A stretch of DNA of 32,384 nucleotides from Chloroflexota bacterium (GTDB taxonomy: Bacteria > Chloroflexota > Anaerolineae > Aggregatilineales > J027). A program made the position numbers and the translations under genes. Positions within the stretch are counted from its first letter, which is position 1, and every line of letters begins with the position of its first letter. Below, piece after piece: positions 22,218 through 30,231 of this stretch. The notes under the pieces were generated by a model that worked only from the letters and a program-made list of their open reading frames with translations, had not been told where the DNA came from and ran no database searches. The stretch lies in the NCBI GenBank assembly GCA_003697365.1, contig RFGP01000166.1:1-32384 (forward strand), written 5' to 3'.

Positions 22218-23831
22218 TTATCTAGCTTCAAATATATTGCCTTCAAGACAATCTACTCTAAAAATTTTCCTGCCGTCCGATAAAACAGTAACTAAGCTAA
22301 TATTAGGATAATCTTGGATATTTTCCTGATATATATTAGCTATAAATGAACCATAGAGATTTTCTAGCTGCGTCTTTGAATCAAATTTTGTTGTATACAA
22401 GTATGCTGATGAATACTTATCTTGATGTTCACATACCCAATCTGTCAAAAAAGTATGATCAAGATAATCAGTATAGGGATAAGGTGAAAAAGATAAAGTA
22501 TGATATTTGGGAAGGTAAAAAGGAATAAAAACACTATCTTCACCAATAATCAGAGTGCGCTCTGGTGTTGTGTGATTTTGTATCCACTGTAATAAAGGAG
22601 TATTTTCAACATAAGAACGATCATCTCTAGGAAGTAAAACTAAGTTAAGCAATTGCAATAAAATAATGGCAAACCAAAAGTACATGAACATAACATAATA
22701 TTTTTTATTGACAAAAGAGAGGATTCTAAAAATTGATAAACATACCGTTACAAACAGAATCAGGCTTGTAAAAAGCACTAAACGAAAGTTAATCGTATCA
22801 AAATGATAAACAGACCTGTATACCACCAGCACAACAATATAAATACTTGCTGAAAATAATGGCCACCAACGACAGTTGTCTAGGAAAAAATTTCTTACAA
22901 ATATTAGTATTTGTGTTTTACGACTTTGAGGTATATAGCGCTTGAAAAAAATGACGCTCAAAAACAATCCAATAATACTAATAGCAACGAAGGACTTTGA
23001 AGAAAAAAAACTTTCAAAGGCGTTATATTGCCCCAGCAGTGCTTCAAAAGTTATCTTGAGATTATCGTAGGCTGTAATATTAGAAGGGTTACGACTTCCT
23101 CCCATAAATGTTCCTGTAATAAATCTGTTTCGCAAAACTATAGGAAAAGCGATAATCCCCCACCCCACAAGATAGTACAAATATCCTCGATATATCCGTC
23201 TTAACTTGAAAACCGAACTAAGTAGGATCAGGCCTATAGGCAACCATAAACCAAATATATAACGTATTCCAAAACTAATACCTGCAAGAATTCCTGCTAA
23301 AAATGACCAGCGGGAAAATGTTAGTTGCTTTGAAGTATGAACAAGAGCCCATAACCACCAAACCGTTACTGCTACACCTAGAGTATCAGTCAAAGGAAAT
23401 AAGCCCGCATATAACAATGGATAATGAGCAAAAGCAATTAATGCTGCAATAACAGCAACTTGAAAGTCATACAACAAACGATATAAACAATAAATGCCTA
23501 TTATCGTAAGCATAACACCTAAAGAAGATAGAATGGCAGCCGCATCTACATGAGATATACCCAAAGTAGCAATGCCGGCAATAGCAATAGGATATAGGGG
23601 GGGCTGAACAGTTAGCGGTGTCGGAATTGAATCGTCTATATCATAATTCGTAACGTTATAACCTAACGAATTCTGGACAATACCTTTGCCTGCAGAGATA
23701 TTGCGCGCCACAGTGATATAATTCATGCCATCTTTACGCTCATGAATTTGCAAAAAAGTTACAACTAAAATAACGTAAAGCACCAAAATAATTAGCAATG
23801 TTCTGAATAAATATTCTGGTTTAAGTTCCAA
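22218..23831 (-). CDS. Membrane glycosyltransferase, GT39/ArnT-like
   Basis: The start is TTG with AAGGA eleven bases upstream; the product is 537 aa. It is strongly hydrophobic, with about ten to twelve membrane segments. The first outer loop has ERKDGMNYITVARNISAGKG (31-50), where Asp34 matches the catalytic or metal-binding Asp of PMT/ArnT-type GT-C enzymes. It continues with PTPLTVQPPLYPIAIAG, the typical P-x-PPLYP stretch. The C-terminal soluble part has WIQNHTTPERTLIIGEDSVFIPFYL. Such enzymes use polyprenyl-phosphate sugars to glycosylate lipids or proteins outside the membrane. The acceptor is unknown. The gene looks more AT-rich than gltX and miaB around it, which may reflect hydrophobic codons or transfer. 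Confidence 0.82.
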   Translation of the reverse strand: MELKPEYLFRTLLIILVLYVILVVTFLQIHERKDGMNYITVARNISAGKGIVQNSLGYNVTNYDIDDSIPTPLTVQPPLYPIAIAGIATLGISHVDAAAILSSLGVMLTIIGIYCLYRLLYDFQVAVIAALIAFAHYPLLYAGLFPLTDTLGVAVTVWWLWALVHTSKQLTFSRWSFLAGILAGISFGIRYIFGLWLPIGLILLSSVFKLRRIYRGYLYYLVGWGIIAFPIVLRNRFITGTFMGGSRNPSNITAYDNLKITFEALLGQYNAFESFFSSKSFVAISIIGLFLSVIFFKRYIPQSRKTQILIFVRNFFLDNCRWWPLFSASIYIVVLVVYRSVYHFDTINFRLVLFTSLILFVTVCLSIFRILSFVNKKYYVMFMYFWFAIILLQLLNLVLLPRDDRSYVENTPLLQWIQNHTTPERTLIIGEDSVFIPFYLPKYHTLSFSPYPYTDYLDHTFLTDWVCEHQDKYSSAYLYTTKFDSKTQLENLYGSFIANIYQENIQDYPNISLVTVLSDGRKIFRVDCLEGNIFEAR

Positions 23832-23852
23832 AGTTTATTATTCCTTTTATAC

Positions 23853-23889
23853 GTTTAAAATAAAAATACACCTAGAGCGCTATAGCTCT
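23853..23889 (-). terminator. Probable terminator after miaB
   Basis: On the minus strand AGAGC-TATAGC-GCTCT is followed by AGGTGTATTTTTATTTT. The stem is short (5 bp), so the call is moderate. It lies between miaB and the glycosyltransferase gene. Confidence 0.5.
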
Positions 23890-23925
23890 TGAGGCATATT
23901 TTATATTCGTTACAATATCTTAATC

Positions 23926-25371
23926 TTAAGATGTAGCTAGTGGAATAATTTCCAACGTGGGATCAAAAGTTGGAATGCCTGTTGCATCAGCCTGATCAGC
24001 TTCTGTTTTAGGTAGGCGCGCTTGCATACTATAGGGGCCAGTCCATACAACCTCTACGTTCACTAAGCGACCTTTCCAATTACGAGAATTGTCCTCAAAG
24101 AAGACAAGTTTATTTTGTGGTGTACGTCCGCGCCATTTTCCTTTATGCAAGTCTTCAACCAAAATTTCCACCGTCTGGCCCAAGTAAGGGGCATTAATTT
24201 CGGCTTGAACTTGAGCTTGCAGTTCCTCTAGCATCTTATGACGTTGCTTCTTTTCTTCTTTAGGCACGTCATCCTGCATACGACGTTCAGATACTGTGCC
24301 GGGACGCGGGCTATACATCGCAAGGTGTGCCTTATCGAGCTTCAAATCTGCTAACACCTGATATGTATCCATGAACTGCTCATGTGTTTCGCCGGGAAAG
24401 CCGACAATAATATCAGTGTGAATCGCAACATTTGGAATAATTCGACGAATTTTAGCGATCAAGTCTCTATATTGTTGCTGTGTGTATCCGCGTTTCATAT
24501 TTTCTAGCACAAGATCATTGCCAGCTTGAATAGGGACTTCAATATGAGGCATAACTCGTGGCAGTTCGGCAACAGTTTCCAGCAACTCATCGGTCATCCA
24601 ATTCGGATGACTTGTTAAGAAGCGAATGCGGTATAAGTCTTCTTCTTCAGCCACTTGATGAACCACACGCAATAATTGAGCTAAATTAGGGCCATCAGGA
24701 ATATCTTTGCCATAGCGATCTACAATTTGCCCCAACAGAGTAATTTCTTTTACCCCTTGCTGTGCAAGGCTACGCACCTCTCGCACAATTTCACCAACAG
24801 GTCGTGAACGTTCAATGCCCCGTCGAAAAGGAATAATGCAGAACGTACAAGCATGAGAACACCCATATACAACTGGCACATGCGCACTTACCAACGTCCC
24901 CCGTTCATGGGCAGGCAACACCAACTCGGCTTGCTCTGGAGCCATCTCATCCATAGCCGCATTCAAGCGCGCACGTTTTGCGACTTCCAATGTCACAACA
25001 TCAGCTTCAATGTTGCGATCTTGCAAAAATGCCGTCATAGGTTCTATTTCGCTTGGCGGAATAAAAACATCGACAAAAGGAACTTGCTTGCGCAAACGCA
25101 GAGGGTCTTTTACCCCCACCAAGCACCCCATTAACCCAATAACAATATTGGGGTTTTTCTCTTTTAGTTTCCGAAGCTGTTGTAAACGCCCCCAAGCCTT
25201 ATCCTCAGCTTGCTGACGAACAACACACGTATTGATAACATGCACATCGGCGCTATCAGGATCACCATTTGGCTCAATGGGCTCATATCCGAGTTGTTCA
25301 AGTGCTGATGCTAAACGTTGAGAATCAGCAACATTCATTTGGCAACCGAGTGTTTGGATGTGATACTTCAT
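23926..25371 (-). CDS. miaB: tRNA-2-methylthio-N6-dimethylallyladenosine synthase MiaB
   Basis: MiaB is a radical-SAM methylthiotransferase acting on i6A37 of tRNAs that read UNN codons. The 481-aa protein starts at an ATG with GGCAGG just upstream. The UPF0004 domain holds the auxiliary cluster ligands Cys10 (TLGCQMN), Cys49 (INTCVVR) and Cys83 (MGCLVG). The radical-SAM motif CxxxCxxC is GCSHACTFCIIPFRRG with Cys171, Cys175 and Cys178. A C-terminal TRAM domain begins near 385 (LGQTVEILVEDLHKGKWRGRT). NTCVVR and IPFRRGIERSRP favour MiaB over RimO or MtaB. A miaA gene is not in this window. Confidence 0.96.
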   Translation of the reverse strand: MKYHIQTLGCQMNVADSQRLASALEQLGYEPIEPNGDPDSADVHVINTCVVRQQAEDKAWGRLQQLRKLKEKNPNIVIGLMGCLVGVKDPLRLRKQVPFVDVFIPPSEIEPMTAFLQDRNIEADVVTLEVAKRARLNAAMDEMAPEQAELVLPAHERGTLVSAHVPVVYGCSHACTFCIIPFRRGIERSRPVGEIVREVRSLAQQGVKEITLLGQIVDRYGKDIPDGPNLAQLLRVVHQVAEEEDLYRIRFLTSHPNWMTDELLETVAELPRVMPHIEVPIQAGNDLVLENMKRGYTQQQYRDLIAKIRRIIPNVAIHTDIIVGFPGETHEQFMDTYQVLADLKLDKAHLAMYSPRPGTVSERRMQDDVPKEEKKQRHKMLEELQAQVQAEINAPYLGQTVEILVEDLHKGKWRGRTPQNKLVFFEDNSRNWKGRLVNVEVVWTGPYSMQARLPKTEADQADATGIPTFDPTLEIIPLATS

Positions 25372-25546
25372 ATCAACCTGCCAAATCCAATATTTTTCAA
25401 AATTATCGTTTAATGGTATTGATTGACATATTGCCCATGTCTAAAAACAAGGAATTCTTACTATCAATATCAACAGCAGAATTTGTTATCTTACGTCATT
25501 TCTAACAAGGTGGAGTAATGTCCCAACCTGTTTAATTACCATACCA

Positions 25547-25621
25547 CAAAAAGCACGGGCGTGCTATGCTCAAAGGTCAAGGGCGCATCATTAATTTAGG
25601 CTCAGAGTATGGATGCGCCCT
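25547..25621 (-). terminator. Two tandem hairpins between the response regulator gene and miaB
   Basis: The first is a 10-bp perfect inverted repeat (AGGGCGCATC 25580-25589 with GATGCGCCCT 25612-25621) with a 22-base loop. The second is AGCAC-GCCC-GTGCT on the minus strand, followed by TTTTTG. Together they look like the end of the response regulator transcript. The rest of this 275-base gap shows nothing I can name. Confidence 0.55.
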
Positions 25622-25646
25622 CTAAAGAGAGGAATAATGCACTTCT

Positions 25647-26483
25647 TTAATTAGGCTCGTTCAAACGGTAACCAATACCGCGCACATTTACGAGAATATT
25701 TGGGTCTTGGCCTGCATTTTTCAGTTTGCGACGTAAATTGCTTACGTGCGGACGAATGACTTCGCGGGCTTCATTTTCCTCTATAGAATAACCACGCACT
25801 TCTCGCACTAACTCTGAACATGGCACTACACGCCCACGATGAGCAGCCAAGTATAGAAGTAGATCAAATTCTGTTGGTGTAAGATCAATTAATTTTCCTT
25901 CAACCTCAATTTGATAGCGCCCCGGATAAATTGTTAATGGCCCAATAGCCATTGTTGTTGAATTTGTAACCGTAGCCGCCTCATTATATTCATGTACTGG
26001 ACGTACAACTGTTGAATGAGACATTGGAGGCTCAATAGGTGGTTGACGGCTCAATTCGTTTACGTTACTCCGAATCGCGGAAAGCAACTGGCGGCGACGT
26101 TGTAAGTTATGCGCACGCTCAACCCCTCGCCTCACACTTTCGCGAATATCTTCACTTGTACTAGGTTTAATCAGATAGTCATGTGCCCCTAAACGCAGGC
26201 TTTCGACTGCTGTGCCTAAACTGGCATAGCCTGTCATCAAGATGACAACGGCATCTGGTGATTGTTCTTTAATTTGAGCGAGCAAATCAACCCCACTAAT
26301 ACCCGGCATCCGAATATCAGTCAAAACCACATCAAAGTCACGTTCAGCTAAAATAGAGAGCGCTTCTTCACCACTAGATGCGGTTACTACCTGATACCCG
26401 ACCCGCTCTAAGGTCTTTGTGACCGAATAGCGAATCGCACCTTCATCATCTACCACTAAAATTGTTGCATCGTGATATTCCAT
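25647..26483 (-). CDS. Response regulator with receiver and winged-helix DNA-binding domains
   Basis: The ATG at 26483 has AAGGTT six bases upstream; a further ATG at 26507 has no ribosome site. The product is 278 aa. The receiver domain (about 7-118) has the acidic pair Asp12-Asp13, phosphoacceptor Asp56 (VLTDIRMPG), Thr84 (LMTGYAS) and Lys106 (LIKPS). The sequence style is closer to NtrC-type receivers. After a linker of about 65 residues comes an OmpR/PhoB-type winged helix: LIDLTPTEFDLLLYLAAHRGRVV, then IRPHVSNLRRKLKNAGQDPN and the wing VRGIGYRL. No histidine kinase is nearby, so it is an orphan. The divergent membrane-protein gene at 26753 is a possible target. Confidence 0.93.
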   Translation of the reverse strand: MEYHDATILVVDDEGAIRYSVTKTLERVGYQVVTASSGEEALSILAERDFDVVLTDIRMPGISGVDLLAQIKEQSPDAVVILMTGYASLGTAVESLRLGAHDYLIKPSTSEDIRESVRRGVERAHNLQRRRQLLSAIRSNVNELSRQPPIEPPMSHSTVVRPVHEYNEAATVTNSTTMAIGPLTIYPGRYQIEVEGKLIDLTPTEFDLLLYLAAHRGRVVPCSELVREVRGYSIEENEAREVIRPHVSNLRRKLKNAGQDPNILVNVRGIGYRLNEPN

Positions 26484-26752
26484 CTGAACCTTCCATTCAT
26501 TTAGCATCGATTATAAATAAATTTAGAAGTTAATCAAGTTCAAATAATCTATCTGTAGCAAAAATATAAAGATATGCATAGAAATAGTATCAAGATAAAA
26601 ACAATTTTTAAGTCCTAAATCTATGTTTTCTAGAGACGTTTTATATGAAAAGCAGATTATCAATTGTAGAATCAGCTACATGTAATAGGTTGGAATCTAG
26701 AGCAATCGAAAATATACTAGGTAGATAATCAACATCGGAGGGAATTTAATCT

Positions 26753-27757
26753 ATGTTCAATGCTTTATCAAAATTTGGGTATCGGCAAATCCCGTCTTGG
26801 GCACATCCTAGCCACCCAATTATGCGCACTGTTTTGGGCCGCTCTAACCGTCTGAAGTGGAGTCGTCGTATTTTCCTATGGCTCATCTTATTACTTGTTA
26901 CGACAGCAGCCATTGCAGCAGGATATATAATTGCTGGCACGACCACTGAAAACACCGAGCCCACAATCAGTGAAATACTTTATTGGCCATTAGTCGGTGC
27001 GCAAACTCTTGCGATGATTTTAGCGATAGCAATGACTACAAATGCCGTCAACATTGAACGCCAAAAACAAACTTGGGATAGCTTAAAACTTTCATTAGCA
27101 GGTGTTGGCTTGACATTAAGAGCACGTTGGGCAGCTGTTTTTTATCGTCTTAGTTGGTTGTTATTCGTTATCACCATAGGAAGATTAGTTTATATCGGCA
27201 TTTTATTAGACGATATGACCGAGTTTCAAGGGCGTGCACTTGATCTAAGAATCAGCGGCATTACTCCATCAGTATCCTTAGACCTCACCGTTATTATTAT
27301 CTCTTTACATATGACAGCTTTCGTTATACAGCCATTTGTCGCGGTAGCCCTAGCTGCAGCTGCGGGGCTTGTTGTATCTGTTTTTATGCGTGGCCGTGGC
27401 GTAATGATCTTGGGATTAGGATTGCTTATTGCACTTCGGTTACTGATCACTGTTGGTAGTATTCTATTAGGCAATAGCGTATTAGAAAACATAGGCTTAG
27501 GCGTTAAACCCGAACTCGCCGAAATCGCTAATGAAAATACCGTTGACGCTTGGTATCGATTAATTCTCTCCTCAGCAGAAGGCGATCAAATGTTAAAAAT
27601 ACTCAATTTAGATACTTTAGGCCAAATTTGGGCGGACATAGATTATGGCATCTATCTTGGAGCCATTATGTTGATAGTTGTGCTAGTAGAGGCTATTCTC
27701 GCAAATATGCTTGTGATTTTTGCTGCTTGGCGAGCTAGCAAACCTACGAATGATTGA
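26753..27757 (+). CDS. Multi-pass membrane protein, ABC-2 permease-like
   Basis: The ATG follows CGGAGGG by about ten bases. The 334-aa protein has about six hydrophobic segments (near 40-62, 78-97, 125-150, 175-215, 220-245 and 300-325). A cytoplasmic loop NAVNIERQKQTWDSLKLSLAG (about 101-121) resembles the ER..GTWE-LLL coupling segment of ABC-2 type permeases. No ATPase gene is adjacent, so this is only a hint. It is followed nine bases later by a secreted hypothetical, probably in the same operon. Function is unknown. Confidence 0.7.
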   Translation: MFNALSKFGYRQIPSWAHPSHPIMRTVLGRSNRLKWSRRIFLWLILLLVTTAAIAAGYIIAGTTTENTEPTISEILYWPLVGAQTLAMILAIAMTTNAVNIERQKQTWDSLKLSLAGVGLTLRARWAAVFYRLSWLLFVITIGRLVYIGILLDDMTEFQGRALDLRISGITPSVSLDLTVIIISLHMTAFVIQPFVAVALAAAAGLVVSVFMRGRGVMILGLGLLIALRLLITVGSILLGNSVLENIGLGVKPELAEIANENTVDAWYRLILSSAEGDQMLKILNLDTLGQIWADIDYGIYLGAIMLIVVLVEAILANMLVIFAAWRASKPTND

Positions 27758-27766
27758 GGACTGTGC

Positions 27767-28453
27767 ATGTGGTTTTTAAGTAAACTTACGACTAGTGTAT
27801 TGTTATTCAATGCCATTTTACTTGGGGGAGTTTTCACCTATCGAAATATCACCCCTCCCTACCTTGAGCAAACACTTGTAATTGATAAAGCCTGTGGTAT
27901 GGAATGTTGGTTTGGCTTCATCGCTAATGGGCAAACAGTTCGCAAAGATATTCGCACCGCCATTGAAGAAGCGGGTGCTCAACCTATTAACACACGCGGA
28001 ACCAATATGCGCTTCATACAGTATAAAAATACATCAAACCAAACGTTGGGAACAATTTCAGTTGAACTAGAAAATGGATATGGTATTAATGTATGTTTTT
28101 TCCCAACACCTTCTACAGTCACAATTGGCGATGTATACGCAACTTTTGGCGCGCCAGATTCATTTTGGGTTTATTATTTTCGAGGCCGTCCCAATTTTGA
28201 AGTGTTATACGAATACGATAATGCTTATGTACTGGCACGTGGCGACGCTAAAATAGATTGGTTCTTCTCCGAAAAATCGCAAAGAGTAGGGTTCGATTTA
28301 CGTATTAACGAAATTTGCACATTGCAGGAATCTGGTTTAGGTGACATTCGCCCACTAGAATATCCCTCATGGCGGGGCTTTAACGTACCAATACTAGCAT
28401 ATCAAGCTGATGTATATATTTCTGATGGTCTAGACCCTTTTTCATTCCAATAA
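27767..28453 (+). CDS. Membrane-anchored or secreted hypothetical protein
   Basis: The ATG has TGAGGA a few bases upstream and follows the membrane gene with a nine-base gap. The 228-aa product has an N-terminal hydrophobic helix (about 3-25) and an extracytoplasmic alpha/beta domain. Cys residues near 43, 47, 109 and 184 may form disulfides (ACGMECWFGF). The segment YATFGAPDSFWVYYF resembles SmpA/OmlA-like or BamE-type lipoprotein folds only loosely. I do not recognise the family. Its end overlaps the next minus-strand gene by twelve bases. Confidence 0.7.
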   Translation: MWFLSKLTTSVLLFNAILLGGVFTYRNITPPYLEQTLVIDKACGMECWFGFIANGQTVRKDIRTAIEEAGAQPINTRGTNMRFIQYKNTSNQTLGTISVELENGYGINVCFFPTPSTVTIGDVYATFGAPDSFWVYYFRGRPNFEVLYEYDNAYVLARGDAKIDWFFSEKSQRVGFDLRINEICTLQESGLGDIRPLEYPSWRGFNVPILAYQADVYISDGLDPFSFQ

Positions 28454-28912
28454 CTTTTGGAGATTGCTTTGTAGAAGCTGGCTGGAGGAACGTTCGATCT
28501 GCTTTACTTCTGTCATCACTTCAATGGCCACAGCAAGCGCATCTGTTTCAGTTGTAATAATATCGAGCTTCTGCAAACATTCCATGACATTTGCGATGTA
28601 TTCATTTAACATTTGGCGGGTTTCGTCTGGCAAGAAGAAGCCCAATCGGTAAATTTCAGCACGCATATCTTGAAGTTGGTTAATCAGCTGATCTTTCCAT
28701 TGGCGCAATGTCTTATCACCATTAGGGTATTCCAATATAGCTTCAACACGACCTATCATACCCAAGAGGTGACTCGCAGCTTCTAAACGTTTGGTCAATA
28801 ACATGTGCTGATACCAATAGGACGGCAGCCGAGTTTCAAAGTAATAGATAATAATCCCTGTTGCGCCAAACATTGCACATAAAGTGAAAAATGCCGCTAG
28901 TACAATTTCCAT
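28442..28912 (-). CDS. Hypothetical protein with one membrane helix and a helical cytoplasmic domain
   Basis: The 156-aa protein begins with a membrane helix (about 3-24) and continues as long amphipathic helices (KRLEAASHLLGMIGRVEAIL, then QLINQLQDMRAEIYRLGF), likely coiled coil. The segment FFLPDETRQMLNEYIANVMECLQ is hydrophobic-polar patterned. No enzyme motif is seen. It ends inside the end of the previous plus-strand gene (twelve-base overlap). It may form an operon with the gene at 28936, which lies 23 bases upstream in the same direction. Confidence 0.65.
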   Translation of the reverse strand: MEIVLAAFFTLCAMFGATGIIIYYFETRLPSYWYQHMLLTKRLEAASHLLGMIGRVEAILEYPNGDKTLRQWKDQLINQLQDMRAEIYRLGFFLPDETRQMLNEYIANVMECLQKLDIITTETDALAVAIEVMTEVKQIERSSSQLLQSNLQKLLE

Positions 28913-28935
28913 ACTATATTCCCATTAATTCTTAT

Positions 28936-29529
28936 CTAGAAAACAGGTAAGATATGTAGTGTATAATTTCCGCCTGTCCCTAGAATATCTTCAATAAAAA
29001 TAGCATAAACACCACTGAAAGAAACATTAACAATAAACTCAGATTCCACTTGTCCAACTGTACTATGGATAAGTTCGCCATTTGGGCTATATACACTCAC
29101 CGATGGTGTAAGCGATCCTGAGCCAATAACTCGAATACGTAGTGATGAATCAGTATGCACTTCAAAAGCATAAAGATAATTCATATTGGGCGCTATATAT
29201 TGATCAATACGCGCAGGCACTGTAATACTAATACGTTGTGTAGTAAGCTGAGACACGTTATCTGGTAGACGTGATAATGGATCATTAGTTGTTGCGATAG
29301 GGTAAGCATTTTGATTTGGTACAACGCGATACTCTGGCTCTGCATTTGGTAATAAAAACCAAGTGCCAAGTCCTAGCAAAAGCAAGGCAATTAATAGTGC
29401 TCCAATTATCATAATTTGTCGAATATTTAAGAAATTGAAAATTCCAATATGCTGCCCATAACTTTGAAATGCATAAGTTTCTGTATCATCAGGCGCATTA
29501 TCAGAAGGCAACCCTAAACGCTCAAACAT
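28936..29529 (-). CDS. Single-pass membrane protein with PPC-like outer domain
   Basis: The ATG at 29529 has GGGGAG upstream; a TTG at 29532 is an equal alternative. The 197-aa product has a short cytoplasmic N-terminus (1-37), a membrane helix at about 40-62, and an outer domain. That domain (about 100-197) resembles PPC-like beta sandwiches: YLYAFEVHTDSSLRIRVIGS, then LTPSVSVYSPNGELI and the closing YTLHILPVF. The larger secreted protein at 10511 has a similar module. It is probably co-transcribed with the gene at 28442. Function unknown. Confidence 0.68.
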   Translation of the reverse strand: MFERLGLPSDNAPDDTETYAFQSYGQHIGIFNFLNIRQIMIIGALLIALLLLGLGTWFLLPNAEPEYRVVPNQNAYPIATTNDPLSRLPDNVSQLTTQRISITVPARIDQYIAPNMNYLYAFEVHTDSSLRIRVIGSGSLTPSVSVYSPNGELIHSTVGQVESEFIVNVSFSGVYAIFIEDILGTGGNYTLHILPVF

Positions 29530-29619
29530 CAATGCAAAATCTCCCCATTACGTCTGTATAAAATTCTTGTCATAATCGTAGCGCATTTGTTCTCAGAATA
29601 CCTACTAGAAAGAAACGCG

Positions 29620-30207
29620 ATGATTGAAACACTCTTAGTAGCACTAGGTATTTTTCTAATTCGTATTATTGGTAATGCAATCAGCACGCTTCGCTTGGTC
29701 ATGCTCGCCCGAGATCGAGATGTCGCAATGTTCATCCTGAGCTTTTTAGAATCTTTGACATTCGCTGTGGCTATCAGTGCTGTGGTTGCTAATCTAAGTT
29801 CATTGATTAATCTCATCGCCTATTCAGGTGGGTTTGCTGTTGGCAACTATTTAGGCGTATGGTTAGAACGCAAATTGACCATTGGCTATGTACAATTAGC
29901 GATCACCAGCCCACAACATGGCAAAGAAATAGCAAATGCTATACGTCAAGCTGGTTTTGGTGCCACAGAAATTATCGGCTATGGTGTTAACGGCGAGGTT
30001 ATGATCGTTGAAAGCGTCATCGAACGCCGACATCTTAAAACAACAATAGAGATCGCTCAATCCATTGATCCTCTTGCTTTTATCACTACTCGTAGCTTGC
30101 AAAATACATTCTATGGCTTCATTCCTAGTGTACGTCCCGGACTGTATCTTATGCGAAATCGCCCCCTCGCGAAAATCCAAAAATCCAGTAAAATAACAAA
30201 GGATTAG
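29620..30207 (+). CDS. UPF0316-like membrane protein with DUF2179-type domain
   Basis: The ATG at 29620 gives 195 aa. A TTG at 29587 would add eleven residues but has no better ribosome site. Three hydrophobic segments come first (about 2-20, 33-55, 58-80), with LRLVMLARDRDVAMFILSFLE and the typical AYSGGFAVGNYLGVWLERKL (about 70-89). The C-terminal half is a soluble DUF2179-like region (GYVQLAI, then IANAIRQAGFGATEIIGYG). UPF0316 proteins are widespread in bacteria and their role is not established. It is followed 24 bases later by uvrA, probably in the same transcript. Confidence 0.82.
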   Translation: MIETLLVALGIFLIRIIGNAISTLRLVMLARDRDVAMFILSFLESLTFAVAISAVVANLSSLINLIAYSGGFAVGNYLGVWLERKLTIGYVQLAITSPQHGKEIANAIRQAGFGATEIIGYGVNGEVMIVESVIERRHLKTTIEIAQSIDPLAFITTRSLQNTFYGFIPSVRPGLYLMRNRPLAKIQKSSKITKD

Positions 30208-30231
30208 CACATTTGTTCGTCGGAGAATTAA

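Noticed and set aside
25372-25646. Possible small RNA or tRNA in the miaB/response-regulator gap
   Set aside because: The hairpins there fit terminators. No cloverleaf or CCA-type end was found.
26644-26727. 27-codon open frame before the ABC-2-like gene
   Set aside because: It has no ribosome site, no recognisable features and lies in AT-rich intergenic sequence, so it is expected by chance.
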